Positions 1 to 8,888 of a stretch of 62,986 nucleotides of DNA are shown here, in pieces. The position numbers were made by a program, and so were the translations under genes. This stretch comes from Pandoraea sp. (GTDB taxonomy: Bacteria > Pseudomonadota > Gammaproteobacteria > Burkholderiales > Burkholderiaceae): positions 1-62,986 of the forward strand of contig JARLJF010000088.1 in NCBI GenBank assembly GCA_031291335.1, read 5' to 3'. A model generated the notes under the pieces. The model saw only the letters and a program-made list of their open reading frames with translations. It searched no databases and had not been told where the DNA came from. Numbering within the stretch: position 1 is the first letter of the stretch; each line of letters begins with the position of its first letter.

Positions 1-800
1 GAGAAGATCTCGACCTCATGCATCCCGTCGTATCCCTGCGCCTCAACGAGTGCACGCGCGGCGGGAATGTCGATGACACCGTCGCCCATCATGCCGCGGT
101 CCAGCAGCAATTCGCGCGTCGGTACGAGCCAGTCACAGATGTGAAACGCCAGCAGTCGCTTCTTGCCTGCCCGTGCGATCTGCACCGCCAATTGAGGGTC
201 CCACCACACGTGATACAGATCGACGGCGATCCCCAACCCGTCGTCGCCCAACTCGTCGCATAGGTCGTTGGCGTGCGCCATCGTATTCACGCACGCGCGG
301 TCGGCGGCATACATCGGATGCAGTGGCTCAATGGCCAGCGGCATGCCCACGCCGCGCGAATAGTCCAGCAGCTCGGCGATGCCATCGCGCACCTGTGCCC
401 GTGCGCCCGCCATATCCTTCGATCCGGCCGGCAAGCCACCGACGACGAGCACCAGGCATTGCGCGCCCACGGTCAGTGCCTCGTCGACCGCTCGCCGGTT
501 GTCGTCGCGCGCCGCCAATCGCCCCGCAGCGTCCGCCGCAGGAAACATGCCGCCCCGGCAGTATCCGGTGACGGTCAGGTCATGCGCTCGAATGCGTCGT
601 GCAGTCTCCGCGAGCCCCAGTTCGGCTACCTGATCTCGCCACGGCGAGATGCCGCGAATGCCATGCCGCGCAATGCCGTCGATGATGGCGTCGAGCTTCC
701 ATTGCTGGCGCACCGTCGCCGTGTTGATCGACAGCTTCTGCGCGGGCGGCGGCACATACGGCGACACCGATGTCACCACGTCACGCGCTCCGCCGCTCAT
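1..800 (-). CDS. Sugar phosphate isomerase/epimerase family protein, C-terminus cut by window edge
   Basis: The frame starts at the ATG at 800 and stays open to base 1, giving about 266 residues without a stop. The sequence looks like the xylose-isomerase-like TIM barrel (AP endonuclease 2 fold): IEPLHPMYAADRACVNTMA carries the glutamate and histidine typical of the metal site, followed by DLYHVWWDPQL and, at the cut end, GMHEVEIFS, where a further metal-binding glutamate is expected. The start ATG shares four bases with the stop of the DUF993 gene upstream (ATGA), so the two are probably translationally coupled. With the neighbouring dehydrogenase and DUF993 protein it probably isomerises or epimerises a sugar or cyclitol intermediate; the substrate cannot be read from the sequence. 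Confidence 0.85.
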   Translation of the reverse strand, partial: MSGGARDVVTSVSPYVPPPAQKLSINTATVRQQWKLDAIIDGIARHGIRGISPWRDQVAELGLAETARRIRAHDLTVTGYCRGGMFPAADAAGRLAARDDNRRAVDEALTVGAQCLVLVVGGLPAGSKDMAGARAQVRDGIAELLDYSRGVGMPLAIEPLHPMYAADRACVNTMAHANDLCDELGDDGLGIAVDLYHVWWDPQLAVQIARAGKKRLLAFHICDWLVPTRELLLDRGMMGDGVIDIPAARALVEAQGYDGMHEVEIF

Positions 801-1966
801 GCTTCCACCCCGTTCACCGCGAGCCAGAGCTTCATGCGATACGCGGCCAGCGCCGGGTCTTCGATCAGTTGCGCGGCTGTGGCGAGACGGAATAACTCGC
901 AGTAGTGCCAGAGACTGCGTGCGCTTTGCTGGCCACCGATCATGGCGAAATGATCCTGATGGCCGTTGAGCCACGCCATGAAGACGACGCCCGATTTGTA
1001 GAACCGCGTCGGCGCGGCGAAGATATGACGTGACAACGGCACGGTCGGCGCGAGAATCGCATCGAAGGTCGCGCGATCGCCTCGTCCGAGCGCGTCCAGT
1101 GCCGCCGACGCCGCGGGCGCCACCGCATCGAAGATGCCGAGCAACGCATCCGAATAGCCGTGCGCGTCGCCCGCAATCAACTCCGCGTAGTTGAAATCGT
1201 CGCCCGTATACATGCGCACGCCCTGCGGCAAACGCCGGCGCATCACGATCTCCTTGTCCTTGTCGAGCAACGAGATCTTGATGCCGTCGACCTTCGCAGG
1301 TTGCGTCTCGATGACTTGCAGACACACATCCGTTGCGCGATCCAGGTCGCGATGTCCCCAGTAGCCCGCCAGCGCCGGGTCGAACATGTCTCCCAGCCAG
1401 TGCAGAATCACCGGCTCGCGCACCTGACGCAGAATCCGCTCGTACACGCGCAGATAGTCTTCCGGGCCCTTGGCCACGGCGGCCAGCGCCCGGCTCGCCA
1501 TCAGGATGATCCGTCCGCCCGCCGCTTCCACCGCCGCGACCTGCTCCTCGTACGCATGAATCACGTCGTCGAGCGTGAGACCCGGCGCGGGCGTCAGATG
1601 ATCGGTGCCTGCGCCGCACGCGATCAATGCCCCGGGATGATGCCTGGCTTGCGCAACGCTGCGACGGATCAGTTCCAGTGACGTCGGCCAGTCGAGCCCC
1701 ATACCGCGTTGCGCCGTGTCCATCGCCTCGGCCACCCCAAGGCCAAGCGAGAACAGCCGTTCACGGTAGGCAAGCGTGGCGTCCCAGTCGACGGCGGCCG
1801 TCAACCAGGGATCGGCCGTCGAGCGAGCATCCGCCACCACATGAGCGGCGGAATAGGCGATGCGATTCATCTTTGGCGACGGATTCGGATGCCATGTGCG
1901 CTCGGTGCGCACGGTAAATGGCACGAGTTGCCCGTCGCGATCGATCAACTTGAGCGTCGGTGCCAT
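797..1966 (-). CDS. DUF993 family protein (dihydrodipicolinate-synthase-like)
   Basis: A 389-residue protein resembling the DUF993 group, which is placed with the dihydrodipicolinate synthase/N-acetylneuraminate lyase class I aldolases. It begins MAPTLKLIDRDGQLVPF and contains the family-like stretches RMNRIAYSAAHVV-type N-terminus (seen as KMNRIAYSAAHVV), ACGAGTDHL and VILHWLGDMFDPALAGYWG. A purine-rich GGGAG lies 8-10 bases before the ATG. It starts three bases after the stop of the Gfo/Idh/MocA gene and overlaps the next gene by ATGA, so the three form a tight unit. Aldol cleavage of a keto-acid intermediate is the natural guess, but no DUF993 activity is known to me. Confidence 0.85.
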   Translation of the reverse strand: MAPTLKLIDRDGQLVPFTVRTERTWHPNPSPKMNRIAYSAAHVVADARSTADPWLTAAVDWDATLAYRERLFSLGLGVAEAMDTAQRGMGLDWPTSLELIRRSVAQARHHPGALIACGAGTDHLTPAPGLTLDDVIHAYEEQVAAVEAAGGRIILMASRALAAVAKGPEDYLRVYERILRQVREPVILHWLGDMFDPALAGYWGHRDLDRATDVCLQVIETQPAKVDGIKISLLDKDKEIVMRRRLPQGVRMYTGDDFNYAELIAGDAHGYSDALLGIFDAVAPAASAALDALGRGDRATFDAILAPTVPLSRHIFAAPTRFYKSGVVFMAWLNGHQDHFAMIGGQQSARSLWHYCELFRLATAAQLIEDPALAAYRMKLWLAVNGVEA

Positions 1967-1969
1967 GAC

Positions 1970-3133
1970 TTACGCTCCCTCGCGGCCGGACAGCGCCGGC
2001 ACATCGAGCCAGCGACGCTCGCGCCAGCTTTGCAGCCCAAGCTCGACGAGCTGCACGCCCTTTGCCCCTTCGAGCAGGTTCCACCGGAAGTCACCTTCGC
2101 CGGCCACGTGACGCAGGAACAGTTCCCACTGCACCTTGAACGCGTTGTCGTAGGACGTCGTGTCGGGCACCTTGACCCAGTCGTCGAAGAAGTCGTGCGT
2201 CTGGCGCACGTCGGGATTCCACACCGGCTTGGGCGTATTCACACGCGATTGCGTCCAGCAGTCGGTCAGACCCGCGACCGCAGAACCGTGGGTGCCGTCC
2301 ACCTGGAACGTGACGAGATCGTCGCGACGCACACGCACACACCACGAGCTGTTCAACTGGACGATCACGCCGTTCTCGAGTTCGAACGTCGCATAGGCAG
2401 CATCGTCGGCCGTGGCCTTGTACGGCTTGCCCTGCTCGTCCCAGCGCTGCGGGATATGCGTGGCACCGAGGCACGACACGCTCTTGACCTTGCCGAAGAC
2501 GTTGTCGAGCACATAGCGCCAGTGGCACAGCATGTCGAGAATGATGCCGCCACCGTCTTCGCTACGGTAGTTCCACGACGGACGCTGCGTCGGTTGCAGA
2601 TCGCCTTCGAACACCCAGTAGCCGAATTCGCCGCGCACGGACAGCACCTGGCCGAAGAAACCCGCGTCGTTGAGCAGTTGCAGCTTGCGCAGCCCCGGCA
2701 GCCAGAGCTTGTCCTGCACCACCCCGTGCTTGACGCCAGCCGCTTGCGCCGCACGGTACAGATCCAGCGCCTCGGCCAGATTCGTCGCCACGGGCTTTTC
2801 ACAATAGATGTGCTTGCCGGCCGCTACCGCCCGCTTGAGCAATGTCGGACGCGCCTGTGTCGTCGCCGCGTCGAAGAACACCGTGTCGTCGGGGTTCGCG
2901 AGCGCCTCGTCCAGATTTGCGCTCCAACGCTCGATACCGTACTGACGCGCGAGCGCCGCAATCTTCTCGGCGTTGCGTCCGACCAGAATCGGATCGGGCA
3001 TGAGACGGTCGCCGTTGGCAAGCGTCACGCCCCCTTGTTTGCGAATCTCCACGATGGAGCGGATCAAGTGCTGATTCATGCCCATGCGACCGGTCACGCC
3101 GTGCATGATGATGCCGATTCGAAGCGTTGCCAT
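1970..3133 (-). CDS. Gfo/Idh/MocA family oxidoreductase
   Basis: A 387-residue protein with the N-terminal Rossmann part (MATLRIGIIMHGVTGRMGMN, then FFDAATTQARPTLLKRAVAAG) and the family signature EKPVA in HIYCEKPVATNLAEAL, whose lysine is the usual catalytic residue. The second half is the alpha/beta dimerisation and substrate domain. Members oxidise or reduce sugars, cyclitols or their acids with NAD(P). AGGAG sits 9 bases upstream of the ATG. The 164-base space before it (3134-3297) separates it from the enolase-superfamily gene and is AT-richer than the surroundings, so an internal promoter is possible. The opening IIMHGVTGRMGMNQHL departs from the classical GxGxxG, as in some subgroups. 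Confidence 0.9.
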   Translation of the reverse strand: MATLRIGIIMHGVTGRMGMNQHLIRSIVEIRKQGGVTLANGDRLMPDPILVGRNAEKIAALARQYGIERWSANLDEALANPDDTVFFDAATTQARPTLLKRAVAAGKHIYCEKPVATNLAEALDLYRAAQAAGVKHGVVQDKLWLPGLRKLQLLNDAGFFGQVLSVRGEFGYWVFEGDLQPTQRPSWNYRSEDGGGIILDMLCHWRYVLDNVFGKVKSVSCLGATHIPQRWDEQGKPYKATADDAAYATFELENGVIVQLNSSWCVRVRRDDLVTFQVDGTHGSAVAGLTDCWTQSRVNTPKPVWNPDVRQTHDFFDDWVKVPDTTSYDNAFKVQWELFLRHVAGEGDFRWNLLEGAKGVQLVELGLQSWRERRWLDVPALSGREGA

Positions 3134-3297
3134 TACGTAATCTCCTGTGACTTCCCTTGTAGCGATGCCCTATCGATTCGTCGCCGATTCGTGGATGTCC
3201 GGGGCCGGTCATCGGAGCCGCCGGACGAAATCAAAAATTTCGTATACCTAATTGTTTGTTACAAATTTCGGAATGAGAGGATCATGACTTTTGTAAC

Positions 3298-4740
3298 TCA
3301 AAGCGTCGGCATTTCCCGAAGCGCCGTCCAATGCGGCATCGCGTTGGATGCAAAGCCGTCTCCGTGGAGATCGCTCAGCACGATGCCCCCTTCGTCCACA
3401 CGCAATCGCAGCACGCCACCCTCCATGCCATCCCGCCGGGTCTGCCATGTGTACAGCGCCGGGTGACGCTGCGCGAACGCTCGCTGTTCGTCCTCATTCG
3501 CACCGGCCATTCCTGCCACATAGTGGTGCCCGTTGCGTTCGATGTGAGTCACGCCCAGCAGCGCGGCAAGTGCGAGATCCTGCTGCACGGCCAGTCCCGC
3601 CTGGCACGTGAGGTCTTCCGCCGTCATGAAGTACCGGCGCACGCCCGCCTGCGCATTCCAGAGTTCGCAGCGCGCCCGGTTGATCAGCGATTTGTAGAGC
3701 CCCTTGCAACTCTTGCTCGACACCGCGCGATAGCCAAGCTCCTTGGCAATCAGGAAGGCATCGAGCGTTTCGTCGGATTCGTCGATCATCATCGGCACTG
3801 CGCTCGCGAGCGGCCCCAATGGGTGACGCAGGGCCACGCTTCGGGCCAACGGTTGCTCCACATAGCGAACCCGGCGCACTAAATCGGCGAGTTCCGCATC
3901 GCGCTCCATCGACCGCCAGAAAGCGAGAAACGTGCTGGCGTCGGCGTATTGCTCGTTGCCATCGAGCGTCACCCGGTAATCCGGACACCCCTGTTCCAGC
4001 AGCGACGCGATGGCCGTAAGGCGCTCGCGATCCTGCTGTGCGTCGCCGCCGAGCTTGAGCTTGAATTCGCGCGGCCGGTAGCGGCGCATCACGGCGTCGA
4101 GCGTTGCGGGCAGTCCGTCGTCCGGCAGATCGGCGCCGCGCCCCTCGATGAGGACGTCTGCCATACCGACGGTGTGACGCAGCGCCAACGTGCGCACCGG
4201 GCGAAGATCGGTCAACATCGCGTCGAAATCGAAATCATCCAGGTCAGGCGCCAGCGACGTTTTCCGTATGCCGGGAGCGTTGCGCCGCATGGCATCGAAG
4301 AACGAGAGGCCCAGCGCGCGGCACACACCGTCGAGTACCGCCTTGTCGATCTGCGCAAGCCCGAACGACGACACGAGCGGATTCAACCCGAGCGCCGCCC
4401 CCTCACGAAGTTGCACCGGATACTGCCGCTCGAAGCGCGTGAAGGCGGTGGCGGGTGCGTTGCCTTCCAGCGCCAAACGACGCGCCAGCCGGAGCGAATC
4501 GCGCAGTTGCTCCGTGTTCTGCGCTTGCGAGAGTTCCGGCGATTTGTCGAACCATTTCGGCACCATCAACTCGGCTGTCGCGCCCACGGCTTCGCGACCG
4601 TCGGCCAGACGCACGCCCACACGCACAAAGGCCTGCGTCGCGTGTCGCAACGTCACCGCGCCGAAGCGAAATGGCAGCCGCAGCGCGACGTCGCGTTCAA
4701 ACAACTCGCAAAACGTTAGGGTGAGCGATACCGCTGACAT
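3298..4740 (-). CDS. Enolase/mandelate-racemase superfamily protein
   Basis: A 480-residue protein, longer than the usual 370-400 of the superfamily. It shows the active-site order of the family: KxK-like EFKLKLGGD, metal ligand aspartate in TLDGNEQY, glutamate in RYVEQPL, the acidic IDESDE, and a lysine near SSKSCKG. Such enzymes abstract a proton alpha to a carboxylate (racemases, sugar-acid dehydratases, muconate cycloisomerases). It lies 79 bases after the ABC ATPase gene upstream and in the same direction as the dehydrogenase and DUF993 genes, suggesting a sugar-acid or related carboxylate pathway. Which reaction it catalyses is not visible; the extra length may be an insertion near the C-terminus. 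Confidence 0.85.
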   Translation of the reverse strand: MSAVSLTLTFCELFERDVALRLPFRFGAVTLRHATQAFVRVGVRLADGREAVGATAELMVPKWFDKSPELSQAQNTEQLRDSLRLARRLALEGNAPATAFTRFERQYPVQLREGAALGLNPLVSSFGLAQIDKAVLDGVCRALGLSFFDAMRRNAPGIRKTSLAPDLDDFDFDAMLTDLRPVRTLALRHTVGMADVLIEGRGADLPDDGLPATLDAVMRRYRPREFKLKLGGDAQQDRERLTAIASLLEQGCPDYRVTLDGNEQYADASTFLAFWRSMERDAELADLVRRVRYVEQPLARSVALRHPLGPLASAVPMMIDESDETLDAFLIAKELGYRAVSSKSCKGLYKSLINRARCELWNAQAGVRRYFMTAEDLTCQAGLAVQQDLALAALLGVTHIERNGHHYVAGMAGANEDEQRAFAQRHPALYTWQTRRDGMEGGVLRLRVDEGGIVLSDLHGDGFASNAMPHWTALREMPTL

Positions 4741-4819
4741 ACGTCAGTCCCAAAAAGACACGCGTTAATTCGAAATCGCCGGCGGGCGACCGTTACGATG
4801 CGGGCGCTGCCCGCCGAAA

Positions 4820-5677
4820 TCACTCGTCGAGATTTCCCTGCGCGTAAAAATGCGAGCGAATCTGACGCGTGAGACGCGCAAACTCCGGATCGCCCATGAC
4901 ATCGAGCCCTCGCGGACGCGGCAACTTCACGTCGTAAATCGCCGCGATACTGCCCGGACGCTCCGACATCACGACCACACGATCCGACAGAAACACCGCT
5001 TCCGGAATGCTGTGCGTAATCAGCAGCACGGTCTTGCCCGTGGAGAGCCAGATACGTTGCAGTTCCAGATTCATCTTTTCGCGCGTCATGGCGTCGAGCG
5101 CACCGAACGGCTCATCCATGAGCAGGATCTTCGGGTCGTGCACGAGTGCGCGGCAGATCGCGGCGCGTTGCTGCATCCCACCTGAGAGCTGCCAGGGCAA
5201 CTTGCGCGCAAAGTCCGTCAAACCAGCCATCTCGATGAGCGCTTTCGCCCGCGGCAGATACGTGGCTCGGTCAAGCTTGCGCACTTCGATCTGCAGCATG
5301 ATGTTCGACAGAATGTCGCGCCATGCGAGCAGCACCGCATTCTGGAAGACCATGCCGATATCGTCGGGCGGCCCGTCGACGGTCTTGCCGTTGACGATCA
5401 ACTGCCCTTCCGACGCCGGCAGCAACCCGGCAGCGATCTTCAGCAACGTGCTCTTGCCACAGCCGCTGGGACCGACGATCGACACGAACTCGCCGGGGGC
5501 AACATCGAGCGACACCGGATTGAGCGATCGCACCGCCCCCTCTTTCGTTTCGTACGTCTTCGCAATGCCATCGAAACGGATCATCGGGGCAACGCTTGCC
5601 GAAGGTTCGGACGCGTTGTCAGGCACCGCCGATAATGCGCTCAGCGATGTCAGCACACTTTCTACTGGACGATTCAT
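4820..5677 (-). CDS. ABC transporter ATP-binding protein (SsuB/TauB/NrtD type)
   Basis: A 285-residue cytoplasmic ATPase of the nitrate/sulfonate/taurine importer class. Walker A is GPSGCGKST, the signature is LSGGMQQR, Walker B is ILLMDEPFGALD and the switch histidine is in LLITHSIPEAV. About 32 residues precede the first conserved strand. Its ATG overlaps the stop of the binding-protein gene by four bases (ATGA). With the binding protein and permease it forms a complete importer; the substrate class of such systems ranges from sulfonates to aromatic acids and thiamine precursors. Confidence 0.93.
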   Translation of the reverse strand: MNRPVESVLTSLSALSAVPDNASEPSASVAPMIRFDGIAKTYETKEGAVRSLNPVSLDVAPGEFVSIVGPSGCGKSTLLKIAAGLLPASEGQLIVNGKTVDGPPDDIGMVFQNAVLLAWRDILSNIMLQIEVRKLDRATYLPRAKALIEMAGLTDFARKLPWQLSGGMQQRAAICRALVHDPKILLMDEPFGALDAMTREKMNLELQRIWLSTGKTVLLITHSIPEAVFLSDRVVVMSERPGSIAAIYDVKLPRPRGLDVMGDPEFARLTRQIRSHFYAQGNLDE

Positions 5678-6747
5678 TTCGGCAGAAACTCCAGCGAGTA
5701 GTAGTCCTCGGCCCTGCCGGCCGTCGCGCCGTCCACACCGCCGTACTTGACCATCAGGTCGAGCGTGGCTGCCATGTCTTTCGGGTCGAAGCGCAACGGC
5801 GGCAGATTCTGCGTGCTGGCGGTATGCAGCAACGGAATCGTCGCATCCCAGCTCTTGGCGAGCGTTTCGGCCTTACCCGCTTTCGGGTTGATCTTGAGCA
5901 TCGCGTTGACGGCGTCTTGCGGCGACTGTGCGGCGGCCTGCACCGACTTCGCCGCCGCGCGCAGGAAGCGACGCAGCAGATCGGGGCTCGACTTCACCAT
6001 TTCCTTGCGGGCGATGATGCCGCCGTTCAGCGGATTCACGCCCGCGTCGGCGAACAGCAACGCGCGCACCGGCTTGCCCGTGATTTCTTCGATGATCGGC
6101 TTCTGGTCGTTCACGTTGCCCAGCAGCAAATCGGCGCGGCCATTGACCACGGCGTTGCGTTTGGTGGCGGCGTCGCCCGAGACCGGTTTGTAGTCTGCGT
6201 CGCCGAGATGATTCGCCTTCAGATACACCGGCCAGAGCTGGGAGAGCGAATCGCCGGGGGTCATCGCGACGGTGCGTCCCTTGATGTCGGCGGGTTTGAC
6301 GATGTTCTTCTCGGCGAAGCCCATCACCGACGCCGGACTCTTCTGCAGCATCACGCCGATGGTCAGCACCGGCGCGCCCTTCGCGGCCGCCTTGATCATG
6401 GTGCTGACGTCCGCGTAACCGAACGTCGTCGAACCGGCGGCCACCGCCTGCACCGTGACGGCCGAGCCGCGTCCCTCCTGTATATCGAGATCGATGTTCT
6501 CCGCAGCGAAATAGCCGCGCTCGACGCCAAGATAGAACGGCGCGTGTTCGCCGTAGGTGTACCAGTTCAGCATCAGCGTGACTTTGTCGCGCGCTTGCGC
6601 CGGCGAGGCCATACCGAACATGCCGAGCGCGATCAACGCACCGGTGACGATGGCCCCGAGCGCACGCGTCATACGTGCGAAGGACGTGGTTTTTGCGACC
6701 GATACCCGTCGCGGCACACCACCGCGCCGCGCTTCCATTCGAATCAT
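5674..6747 (-). CDS. ABC transporter substrate-binding protein (NMT1/THI5-like)
   Basis: A 357-residue periplasmic protein. After a long basic N-terminus there is a signal peptide (TRALGAIVTGALIALGMFGM, cleaved near SPAQA). The mature start KVTLMLNWYTYGEHAPFYLG matches NMT1/SsuA-like solute receptors, which bind pyrimidines, sulfonates or aromatic carboxylates. AAGGAG stands 9 bases before the ATG, which supports this start despite the long n-region. It is followed with an ATGA overlap by the ATPase and preceded by the permease gene 91 bases upstream. Confidence 0.92.
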   Translation of the reverse strand: MIRMEARRGGVPRRVSVAKTTSFARMTRALGAIVTGALIALGMFGMASPAQARDKVTLMLNWYTYGEHAPFYLGVERGYFAAENIDLDIQEGRGSAVTVQAVAAGSTTFGYADVSTMIKAAAKGAPVLTIGVMLQKSPASVMGFAEKNIVKPADIKGRTVAMTPGDSLSQLWPVYLKANHLGDADYKPVSGDAATKRNAVVNGRADLLLGNVNDQKPIIEEITGKPVRALLFADAGVNPLNGGIIARKEMVKSSPDLLRRFLRAAAKSVQAAAQSPQDAVNAMLKINPKAGKAETLAKSWDATIPLLHTASTQNLPPLRFDPKDMAATLDLMVKYGGVDGATAGRAEDYYSLEFLPK

Positions 6748-6838
6748 GCCAGTCTCCTTGTGTCGTTCTTCTTACGGGGGATGAGACGCGCCGCGCGCGA
6801 ACTGGGTCGCACTACGGCGTAATTCGGTGTCGCGGCGC

Positions 6839-7642
6839 TCAGGGGCTGACGTAGTAGTCGTCGCGATGCGAGGCGTGCCAGGGGATCATCACCCGCTCGA
6901 CCATGTCGACGAGTACGAACAGCACCACGCCGACGAGCGAGAGCAGGATGAGTGCCGCGAACATGAGCGGCAGGTCGAAATTACCGTTAGCGACTTGCAG
7001 CACGTAGCCGATACCGGAATTGGCCCCGACGAACTCGCCCACGACGGCCCCGACCACGGCCAGCGTGACCGATACCTTGAGTCCGCTGAAGATGCTGGGC
7101 ATCGCAAACGGGAGGCTGATCTTGATGAACGTCTGCAAGCGGCTCGCTTTCATCGAACGCACGAGATCGATCATGTCGCGGTCGACGGATTTGAACCCCA
7201 TGACCGTCGACACCACGACCGGGAAGAAGCCCAGCAGAAACGCCGTGACGATTTTCGGCACGATACCGAAGCCGAACCAGACCACCAGCAACGGGGCGAT
7301 GGCGATCTTCGGAATCGATTGCGAAAAGACGAGCAGCGGGTAGACATAGCTCTCGACGAGCCGTGAGTACGCGATGAGCATCGCGAGGGGCACGCCGATC
7401 AGCGCGGAGAGGAGGAAACCGCCGACGGTGGCGTACGTCGTCACGAGCGTCTCGCTCCAGAGTTTGGGCCAGTCGGTGATGAGCTGGCGGATGACGACGA
7501 GCGGATCGGGAACGAGGTAAGGCTTGATCTGGAAGAGCTGAATGGTCAGCTCCCAGCCGATGATGATGAATGCGATCAGGGCAATGGGTCTGAACGCACG
7601 AGACTCAAATACCTTACGAACCAACGGTGTCGCTTGCGCCAT
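6839..7642 (-). CDS. ABC transporter permease (BPD_transp_1, SsuC-like)
   Basis: A 267-residue inner-membrane protein with about six hydrophobic segments and the EAA-type loop (VRSMKASRLQTFIKISLPFA followed by MPSIFSGLKVS) that contacts the ATPase. It is the first gene after the TetR regulator on the same strand. The 169-base gap between them contains a near-perfect copy of the sequence found upstream of the TetR gene (7747-7765), so transcription of the importer and catabolic genes probably starts here. Confidence 0.92.
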   Translation of the reverse strand: MAQATPLVRKVFESRAFRPIALIAFIIIGWELTIQLFQIKPYLVPDPLVVIRQLITDWPKLWSETLVTTYATVGGFLLSALIGVPLAMLIAYSRLVESYVYPLLVFSQSIPKIAIAPLLVVWFGFGIVPKIVTAFLLGFFPVVVSTVMGFKSVDRDMIDLVRSMKASRLQTFIKISLPFAMPSIFSGLKVSVTLAVVGAVVGEFVGANSGIGYVLQVANGNFDLPLMFAALILLSLVGVVLFVLVDMVERVMIPWHASHRDDYYVSP

Positions 7643-7746
7643 GAGTTGTCTCCATCCTTGGCGAGGTACGGGCCGGTCGTGCGCGAGATCAAGTCTCGCC
7701 CATCGCCGGCGGGCTGTTTATACCGGGTGTGTCGTTTTCGTTTTTT

Positions 7747-7765
7747 GTTACCAACTGGTTAATTA
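7747..7765. promoter_or_regulatory. Candidate TetR operator upstream of the importer operon
   Basis: The top strand reads GTTACCAACTGGTTAATTA. Its reverse complement differs at only two central positions from the sequence at 8466-8484 upstream of the TetR gene itself. The core TTACCAACTGGTTAA is imperfectly palindromic, as expected for a TetR dimer site. It sits 105 bases before the permease start. Confidence 0.7.
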
Positions 7766-7811
7766 TCTTAGGCAGGCGAAATTGGGCTGTCAACGGGAAA
7801 GCGGATAAAAA

Positions 7812-8456
7812 TCAGCTGATCAGTAGATACCCCAAGACCATGTCGATCATGTGCTGAAGACGCTCGAGGCGTGCCTTGGGTGTGGACAGATCGCGTCCGA
7901 ACACGGTGCACAGCGTGGCGTTGTTCGACAGGTAGAAGTAGCCGAGCGCCGCGATGGAGATGTAGAGCTGCAACGGATCGACGCCACCGCGAAAAAGCTT
8001 CTCTCGATGACCGCGCGCGAGGATCTCGCCCAGCGTGTCGATGAGCGGCGAGTTCAACGATCGGATGTCGGTCGAGCGGCGCAAATGCTGCGCGTGGTAA
8101 AGGTTTTCGCTGTTCAGCAGGGAGAGAAACTCGGGGTGTGCGAGGTAATACTCCCAGGTGAATGTCACCAACGCACGGATGGCATCGATGGGTGAAAGAT
8201 CGAGCAGACGCAGTTCGGCTTCCGCATCGCGAATGCCGCGATAGGTGTCTTCCATCACCGCGAGAAACAGCTCGTCCTTGTTCTTGAAGTAGTAATAAAG
8301 CATGCGCTTGTTGGAGCCCGCGCGCTCGGCGATGGCCTCCACCCGGGCGCCTTCATAGCCGCGCAACGAGAACTCGTCGCGTGCTGCGGCGAGAATCTGA
8401 GCACGCGTGCGATCACGGTTTCGGGTCACCCGAGTCACTTGGGGATCGTTCGTCAT
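7812..8456 (-). CDS. TetR/AcrR family transcriptional regulator
   Basis: A 214-residue repressor-type protein. The N-terminal helix-turn-helix is typical (RAQILAAARDEFSLRGYEGA, then IAERAGSNKRMLYYYFKNKD). The C-terminal ligand domain (residues about 80-210) resembles the group regulating catabolic or pyrimidine-type pathways but gives no ligand. It is transcribed in the same direction as the importer and catabolic genes that follow, and carries operator-like copies both upstream of itself and upstream of the permease, suggesting autoregulation plus control of the cluster. Confidence 0.92.
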   Translation of the reverse strand: MTNDPQVTRVTRNRDRTRAQILAAARDEFSLRGYEGARVEAIAERAGSNKRMLYYYFKNKDELFLAVMEDTYRGIRDAEAELRLLDLSPIDAIRALVTFTWEYYLAHPEFLSLLNSENLYHAQHLRRSTDIRSLNSPLIDTLGEILARGHREKLFRGGVDPLQLYISIAALGYFYLSNNATLCTVFGRDLSTPKARLERLQHMIDMVLGYLLIS

Positions 8457-8465
8457 GGATAGCTT

Positions 8466-8484
8466 TAATTAACTGGTTGGTAAC
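8466..8484. promoter_or_regulatory. Candidate TetR operator upstream of the TetR gene
   Basis: The top strand reads TAATTAACTGGTTGGTAAC, matching 17 of 19 positions of the reverse complement of the site at 7747-7765. It lies only 10 bases before the TetR start codon, where a bound dimer would block initiation. Confidence 0.7.
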
Positions 8485-8611
8485 ACAAATACTAAACCAG
8501 AGGATTCGACAAGTGAAGTCCCGGCGCACGAAGCGTGCGCGCGAGATGCGGAGAAAATGCACGCGTTGCGCATGATTTTTCGGGAGTCGATAAAACAAAT
8601 GTCATAAATGC

Positions 8612-8640
8612 TTGACCAATGCGCAGAATACCCATATTAT
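8612..8640 (+). promoter_or_regulatory. Sigma-70 promoter of tRNA-fMet
   Basis: TTGACC at 8612-8617 and TATTAT at 8635-8640 are separated by exactly 17 bases. Transcription would start near 8647, about 7 bases before the mature tRNA. Confidence 0.75.
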
Positions 8641-8653
8641 TCATCTCCTCAGA

Positions 8654-8730
8654 CGCGGGGTGGAGCAGTCTGGCAGCTCGTCGGGCTCATAACCCGAAGG
8701 TCACAGGTTCAAATCCTGTCCCCGCAACCA
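8654..8730 (+). tRNA. Initiator tRNA-fMet (CAU)
   Basis: The 77-base sequence folds into a full cloverleaf with encoded CCA (8728-8730). The anticodon CAU is at 8688-8690. Two initiator hallmarks are visible: the C1-A72 mismatch at the acceptor end (CGCGGGG against CCCCGCA) and three consecutive G-C pairs at the base of the anticodon stem (TCGGG/CCCGA). It is therefore the formyl-methionine initiator rather than elongator tRNA-Met. Confidence 0.98.
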
Positions 8731-8736
8731 AATTCG

Positions 8737-8769
8737 AAAGCCCGTTGATCGCAAGATCAACGGGCTTTT
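8737..8769 (+). terminator. Intrinsic terminator of tRNA-fMet
   Basis: AAAGCCCGTTGATC (8737-8750), loop GCAA and GATCAACGGGCTTTT (8755-8769) form a perfect 14-bp stem followed by a T run, seven bases after the tRNA CCA end. Confidence 0.95.
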
Positions 8770-8888
8770 GTCATTCCGGGTCGTCATCTCGCATGGCGTG
8801 ATGTGCAGGCGCTCAGCCTCCCCTTCAAACAGACGGCGCGTTGTGGGCTCGTGATAGAGTCGGCCATCATTCTCTGCCGCGTAGCCTT

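Noticed and set aside
3240..3275. A third TetR operator near 3245 (TAATTGTTTGTTAC)
   Set aside because: Only partly similar to the two good sites, with altered spacing; kept out of the annotation.
1709..3466. 585-codon open frame on the plus strand opposite the dehydrogenase and DUF993 genes
   Set aside because: Composition is dominated by His, Arg and Val as expected for the antisense of high-GC genes; no fold motif. The minus-strand genes have clear families.
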